From assembly GCA_021234155.1 (NCBI GenBank), contig JAJEKV010000036.1:3919042-3983041 (forward strand): a stretch of DNA of 64,000 bases. The letters are read 5' to 3'. The notes beneath the pieces were generated by a model. It was not told the DNA's origin. It made no database searches and saw nothing but the letters and a program-made list of their open reading frames with translations. Shown piece after piece: positions 58,566-64,000 of the stretch. How positions within the stretch are numbered: the first letter of the stretch is position 1; each line of letters begins with the position of its first letter. The DNA is from Isoetes taiwanensis (lineage: Eukaryota > Streptophyta > Lycopodiopsida > Isoetales > Isoetaceae). Made by a program: the position numbers and the translations under genes.

Positions 58566-59345
58566 ATGTAGTTGTTTGGTGTTTGTTGATCTTGTATATA
58601 GTACTAGTACCGTCCAAGATTTCATTCATTACCATACCATCACAAAAACCTGAACACATTATCTAATGGCGAGACCTACTACCGCATCATGTTAAAGTTT
58701 AGTGTCATAGAGATTTAGACATATTTTCAAAATAAAATGCACGCATCGAGTTGAATTGCAATAGTATTGATCTCGGCATTAAACGACAAAAGAAAGATTG
58801 ATTGCCAACACCTGGAATAACACTCTACTTGTGCTCCCTTTGATGAAGCCGTTAACCATGTCAATCTCCCATGTCAAGTCAGCCAATGATCAGGTTGTCC
58901 TCTACAAAAATAAAAGCATGTCACAAACGTCAATTATAAAAATAATCAAGGAAAACACAGGTTCAACAAAGTGAAAACATTGGTTTGCAGATCTTTACAC
59001 ATAGTTTCAGATTGGATTTCAGATATTTGCACATAGTCTGCACATCTCTACACATAGTTTCAGATTGGATTTCAGATATTTACACATTCTTTCTTGATAT
59101 ACTTCTTTATATTACTTAGTTAGAAAGCAAGAAAATAGACAAATAAACATGCATACCTGCCATTTCTTCCTTCTTTATATGCTTCTTTACATTCCTTCTA
59201 GTTAATGCTTGAAATATCTTCCGCTTCACCTAAAAATAAATTACGCTTGTTATATCAGAAATTTCAGCACCTTTCAAATTGAAATAAATCTTCATCATTT
59301 TCATTTTCAAAATTTCAGCAAACATAATTTAATAATTTCGAAGTA
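58566..59345. other. Gene-free AT-rich region
   Basis: No coding signal is seen. A small duplication, catagtttcagattggatttcagatatt, occurs near 59,000 and 59,052. It may be the 3' end of the hAT element. Confidence 0.45.
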
Positions 59346-62300
59346 TCAAAAGAAAATTCGTTTTCTTACCGAAAAAGAGTATCTCCGATTGCTCTCGGTA
59401 GAACTTTCTTCAGATGTTGAACTTTCAACTTCATCCATCTCCACATCTTGCTCGTTGTGGTCAGACTCGTCTTCTCCACAATCCTCCTCCCATTCCTCCT
59501 CTTCCTCCTCGATCGTGCTTACAGCAGCCCTTCCTCGCCCCCTCCCACGTCCCCTTCTTCTTCGCCTTTGTGATCGCGTGCGCGGCCTTGCTACAGCAGA
59601 GGTGCTAGTAGCTGCTGCTCTACTTTGGCTTCTAGTCATCCGTCTTGTCGCGGTGTTTTCCTCAAAAACCTTTTTAACTAATTCTCTTTCTTGTTCAGTC
59701 AGCACATCAATAGGGGCAACAGTATAATTTGATGGATCAGTTTTTGTCAACTCGAGAGGATTGACCTGTGCATATATTGAACAATGATCTTCAACAATAA
59801 AATCGATAAATAAAAATGATATGGATCGTTTCAAAACTAAAAAGCACAAATAACCAATGCTCATGCATTCAAATGGCTTACCTGCTTTGCTGATTTTGCC
59901 CTTGCTTCAAATTTGCTCATGAGCCTTAAGTTTTCCCTGATAAAAATTAAGCGCTCCAATTGCGCAGGTTTCAGCCGATTCCTTTTTTTTGTGTGTGCAA
60001 GAGCGTGCGCACTCCAATTCCTCTCGCATGCACCAGAAGAGCAATCCTAAGAAAATCAAAATCAGCACTAAACTACAGTACCAATTAGAAAACCAAAAGG
60101 AAGAAACCAAATGTACTTGCCTGTGATAGCACTCGAAGAGCCATTTTTTGTAGCTCAGGTGTTTGGCCTCCGAAATGTTCCCACCATGACACTGGCTTCG
60201 CTTGATAGCTCTCGGTTTGTGCCAAAGGCGACATGAACATGGACGAGGCATTATTACGGAAAGCATCAAACTGTTCCAGCAACTTGGCACTCTCGTCCAC
60301 GCTATAAACAACACTGATATAGTTTATCATACCTTCCATCAACGTAGGAGGAACAATAGAACTTCCTCGCCTCCATAACGGGTGTAATAGATGTGCAATG
60401 ATATGAATTGGTTTTTTAAACCACTTCCATCGTTTCTCGAAGAGGACCAGCACTTCATCATACCTTTACACATCAAAGCAATACAAATCATTTAAATCCA
60501 TGCATATTTAGCACTTACTTACAAAAACAAAAAATTACTACTATTCAACATTCCAAGATTACTTTGCTGCTGTTTGAATTACAGCAGAATTAGATGTGTC
60601 ATTATTATTCTTGATTTCAATAATATTACAATGTACGAGGCATTTAAAAATCAGCAATACAAAAAAAAATATTATTTTGCTACTCATATATTCGAGGAAT
60701 ACTTTGATGCTGTTCAAATCCAGCAAAACTAATGTGGCATCACCATTATTCTGATTTCAGCAAAATTACAACGTATAAGGCATTTAAAAGAAAACACCAT
60801 TATTCTTGATTCAAGGCAGTTAAAAGATAACACCATTATTCTTGATTTCAGCAATATTACAACGTACAAGGCATTTAAAAGAAAAATTAGCAATACTTAC
60901 TTTTCTTTGTTCTCTATATCGAGTCTAGATCCACTTTTTAGAACATCTTCACATCTTTGCATGAATTGAACAATAGTCCCATCGTGCAGCCCTCTATATC
61001 GGTTAAACGCCAACAACACACGATAAAGTGGCTCCATCACTTTAACTACACACTCAAACGTAGCCCTAGTTGGCGGATCTAGAATGTAGTTCTCAAGACA
61101 TGTTTTTTGCCTCGGCGCCTTGCTATCATTCCAATTACGCCAAAAATCTGAAACTACTTGTTTTGTCGTAATGCAGGCCACAATGTAATCAAATTTGGAA
61201 TAACAATAAAAATAACACCAAATCTGGTTTTACTAGGTCTCAATATTGTAAGATCGATCAGAGTGTCTAAAAATGCTTTTGGCATTTTCCTCTTTTTTGA
61301 AAAATAGAGTGATTGTGTTGGCTTTAGTTCGAGCGACCTTCACCCAATCCAAATTCCAATGTCTTCTAATAGAAGATCAAGGCAATGAGACGCCTTTTAT
61401 GGTGTTCTTACAATAGTTGGAAACTCTTGCTCAATTAAGTTTCCCATCGCCACACAAGTTGAAGCATTATCCAATACAATTTGGACTACATTCTCTTTGC
61501 CTACCTCCATGATGGCCTCTTTCATTTTTTTTTTTCGCTAACCATGCCCCATCAACTCTAAGTCCAATGCTACCGCAATCAACACCGTTTTCAAGAACAT
61601 TGTTCCATATGCACTAGAAACAAGAATGTTGATCAGCCCTCCCGCCATTGACATCTACCCATTCATCGGACATTATCGTGCAACCGTATTTTGGCCACGT
61701 TGCTTTCACATGGTCACACTTTGCTGTCACATCTGCCAATGTTTTCTTCAGCCTTGTAGTCCGCATGGCAGTATAGGATACACCACTACAAGTCTCTCCA
61801 ACTTGAGAGAAAGCTTCTATCATCTTTGTCCAACAAGGAAGCTTCAGTAAATTAAAGGATAAGTTTGCCTCTACAAAGCATCTCACCTCCATCTCCATTG
61901 CATGCTCTATCTTTTTTATGGTCAAGACACTTCTCCCTTTCAACTTTGTTTGACTTCTTTTAGGCATTGGTGGACGATCAGAGGAATAAACAGGAGATGA
62001 TGGATCTGGTAAAGGGGATGTTTCAGCTGGTACCATTTCATGACAGAAATTTGTGATGTCTATGTCAGTATCTGAAGAAGACAACACACTAGAGCTTGAT
62101 TCACCCGCCTTACTAGCTTCTTGATTAGTTCAGCGTTGCTGCGGACATGGGCTTGCAATTTTGTTTGCAATGTGACCCACATGTGCTATCATTCGTGTCT
62201 TTGTCCCTTTTCCATCTTTCCCACGTAACCTACAATTCCATTTTCGCATGTCATCAAGTAATCTTAACGATGTTGGTGCAATACATCTCCCAAAACTTTG
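59346..62300 (-). pseudogene. hAT-superfamily transposase with introns, decayed
   Basis: From the N terminus: a worn BED-type finger (RKWNCRLRGKDGKGTKTRM, near 62,250-62,160). Next a DUF659 region (MEVRCFVEANLSFNLLKLP, then YGCTIMSDEWVDVNGG; 62,087-61,614), and MEVGKENVVQIVLDNAST (start at 61,525). Then KTRFG near 61,250, FWRNWNDSKAP and a hAT core, and finally the dimerisation region with CERNWS and HTKKRNRLKPAQLERL. The C-terminal exon adds an Arg/Gly-rich block and an acidic tail. Exons near the 3' end are supported by splice sites: introns at 60,464-60,900 (GT-AG), 60,047-60,120 (GC-AG) and 59,766-59,881 (GT-AG). Upstream of 61,200 it has several stops and frame changes. I could not define terminal repeats or an 8 bp target duplication. 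Confidence 0.82.
60585..60890. repeat. ~50-100 bp repeats inside a hAT intron
   Basis: Variants of ccattattcttgatttcagc, then aatattacaacgtacaaggc and atttaaaagaaaa, recur near 60,605, 60,740, 60,795 and 60,830 within the 437 bp intron. Confidence 0.75.
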
Positions 62301-63578
62301 ACTCTTCATGAGGCATCTTTCTGATCCTTTAGAAAGCTTGAAAACCTCGTCACAAACAATCAAAATTAACCTACAATGAGTGACGATTCCCCTCGTTAAA
62401 AACAGCCATGCATACTTGTATAAACCTACCATACATCCTCTATAAATCGCCATGCATGCATCTATAAATCGGCCACATCCTTTCTAAGTCCCACACGATA
62501 TACTAGTATAAATCGCCATGCATGCATCCTCTAAAAAGCCAAGATGCATCTGCAAGAAACCATCCCCTTCTCATACATAATCTACATTCACACTAGTTGG
62601 CTTAGCAATAATTAGAGATTTCTGCGATGGTTTGCGCAGACATGCCACCATTTCATTTGCCAAATATCACCGTAGCCTAATACACTCGTGATAATATACT
62701 ACCAAACCCCATGGATACCACTTGCATGCATTGACACAAACACTCCAAAACAATTCATTGTTTCAGCATTGGTTCTCTGGATACACGAAGATGGTTAATT
62801 CAGCATTGAGAGGGTAGTCATTCACACAAACACCCCTCCCCCCCTCCAAAATGGAAACTACAAATTGACATAAGAAAAACACATAAAGAGGCCGAGTGGG
62901 CAATCCTCCATGGTTAGACTTAGCACCTTAGTCTGAAAAGAGCCAAGATTGCACCGAGGTTTAGAAATGATGAAACAATTGTGGATGGAAGAGGTCCGCT
63001 TTCAGTCTTGCTTCAATTAAATTCACCCGACTTAAATCACAGTCTATGCACTCTCTTTCAAGCCCACCAATACTTCGGCAACTCGCATGACTAACTGTTG
63101 TCATATCTCTGCAAAAGAGCAACTTGCATAACCACTGTAATCAGAAGCATGTTCAACTCGATAAACTTACATTTTTCATTACTTTCTGTAGCATTGCCAA
63201 TGCATCCTTTCCGCGCGTGATGAAATATGGTTGAACGAACCAATCGCAGATTAGATCCAAAGAAACGTCATGAGCTATTTCTAAAAATACAAGCTCAAAT
63301 CTCATAAATAATTACACGGCAAGTGGAGTCCGGCAAGTGATAGTAATACAATTTATCACCCAAATGGATCGACTTTCTAACAGGCACAAACTAACTTACC
63401 TAAGCAAATTAGAAATGCAAATTGACATGGGAGATCATTAATAAAGGAAGTAACAATGATGGTTAAGGTTTACTCACAAAGTTTAGGCAGTTGTTATCTT
63501 CATTGCACCATTAGGCTAGATAAAGAGTAGATGCTCCACATATTCAATAAAAAGTCCAAAATAAAAAGCACTGTGGGA
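62301..63578. other. Gene-free region upstream of the hAT gene
   Basis: Short catgcatcc and tataaatcgcc motifs repeat near 62,420-62,530 (for example tataaatcgccatgcatgcat). They may be subterminal repeats of the hAT element. No gene is seen. Confidence 0.45.
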
Positions 63579-64000
63579 GTATTATGCAAAAAGGAAAATA
63601 TAAAACATGTATTAATAAGAAATGAAAGCAAGCAATCAAATTGAATTCGCTTCGTGAGCTAAAAAGAAAGCTTAAAAACTAGATTGAAAAAATTTATTCA
63701 CCGTTGTAAATGATCCGCTAGCATAATGCATATATAATAATACCATTTTTCACAGGAAAATGAGTCAGCAAAAATGGTACGGTTGAAGCTTGGGCCTTGG
63801 CCATATGGGATGAACCTTGGTTAAACTTGGTCGGATTTGTGCCTACATACATTTCTGGGATCACCGTATTATGCAAAAAAAAAAAAACAAAACCTATATT
63901 AATAAGAAAGGAAAGCAAGCAATCACATTGTCTTCGTTTAGAACTGTAAAGAAAGCTTAAAACCATAAGATTGAAACTTATACTCACCATTGTAAATGAT
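63579..64000. repeat. ~287 bp tandem duplication cut by the window end
   Basis: gtattatgcaaaa, followed by attaataagaaa.gaaagcaa and ending caccgttgtaaatgat, begins at 63,579 and again at 63,866. The second copy reaches the window edge, so more copies may follow. Confidence 0.8.

Noticed and set aside
59209-59727. 172-codon plus-strand frame opposite the hAT C-terminal exon
   Set aside because: It is the antisense of the Arg-rich and acidic hAT tail, whose splice sites and motifs fix the minus strand as coding.

Overview
The window looks like a repeat-dominated intergenic stretch of a land-plant nuclear genome. I find no intact protein-coding host gene and no rRNA or tRNA gene. The plant assignment rests on a PPR-like pseudogene fragment, a two-gene PIF/Harbinger transposon, a hAT element with introns, tRNA-derived SINE pieces and a long Ty3/gypsy-type LTR element. 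The LINEs do not have the angiosperm-L1 layout, and a DIRS-like reverse transcriptase and a DUF7869-like protein are present. This hints at a gymnosperm, fern, lycophyte or other non-flowering lineage, but that is inference only.

Layout. 1-20,750: a GC-rich tandem satellite, truncated by the left window edge. Its monomer is about 1.05 kb and is built from related ~260-330 bp modules plus a distinct block. Three monomers carry one extra module, and one monomer is interrupted by a 651 bp AT-rich insertion. 20,751-27,230: gene-free sequence with a TCC tract, a CGATGATCGACG-rich GC block, a small in-frame duplication and AT-rich DNA. 27,231-35,870: SINE pieces and minisatellites around two head-to-tail LINE copies. 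The first LINE is nearly full length but inactivated, with a 182 bp Mutator-type MITE in its ORF1. The second is 5' truncated. 36,141-47,442: a complete LTR retrotransposon with ~1.6 kb LTRs, a CATGT target duplication, an initiator-Met-like primer site and a polypurine tract, but no recognisable gag-pol (LARD-like). 47,780-48,200: PPR pseudogene remnant, minus strand. 49,403-53,624: a PIF/Harbinger element bounded by 13 bp terminal inverted repeats and a TTA duplication, with transposase and Myb-like genes on the minus strand, each lightly broken. 53,927-56,345: DIRS-like remnant. 56,630-58,255: broken DUF7869-like gene, minus strand. 59,346-62,300: decayed hAT transposase with visible introns, minus strand. 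63,579-64,000: a ~287 bp tandem duplication cut by the window end.

How the parts relate. The elements form layers. A MITE lies inside a LINE, and the LINE pair lies between two parts of one minisatellite family. The Harbinger element splits older sequence. Most coding remnants have one to several stops or frameshifts. Many LINE stops fit C-to-T change, and differences between satellite copies and between the two LTRs concentrate in 1-3 bp changes at CG sites. The latter could be methylation-driven decay or residual long-read error, so exact reading frames should be treated with caution.
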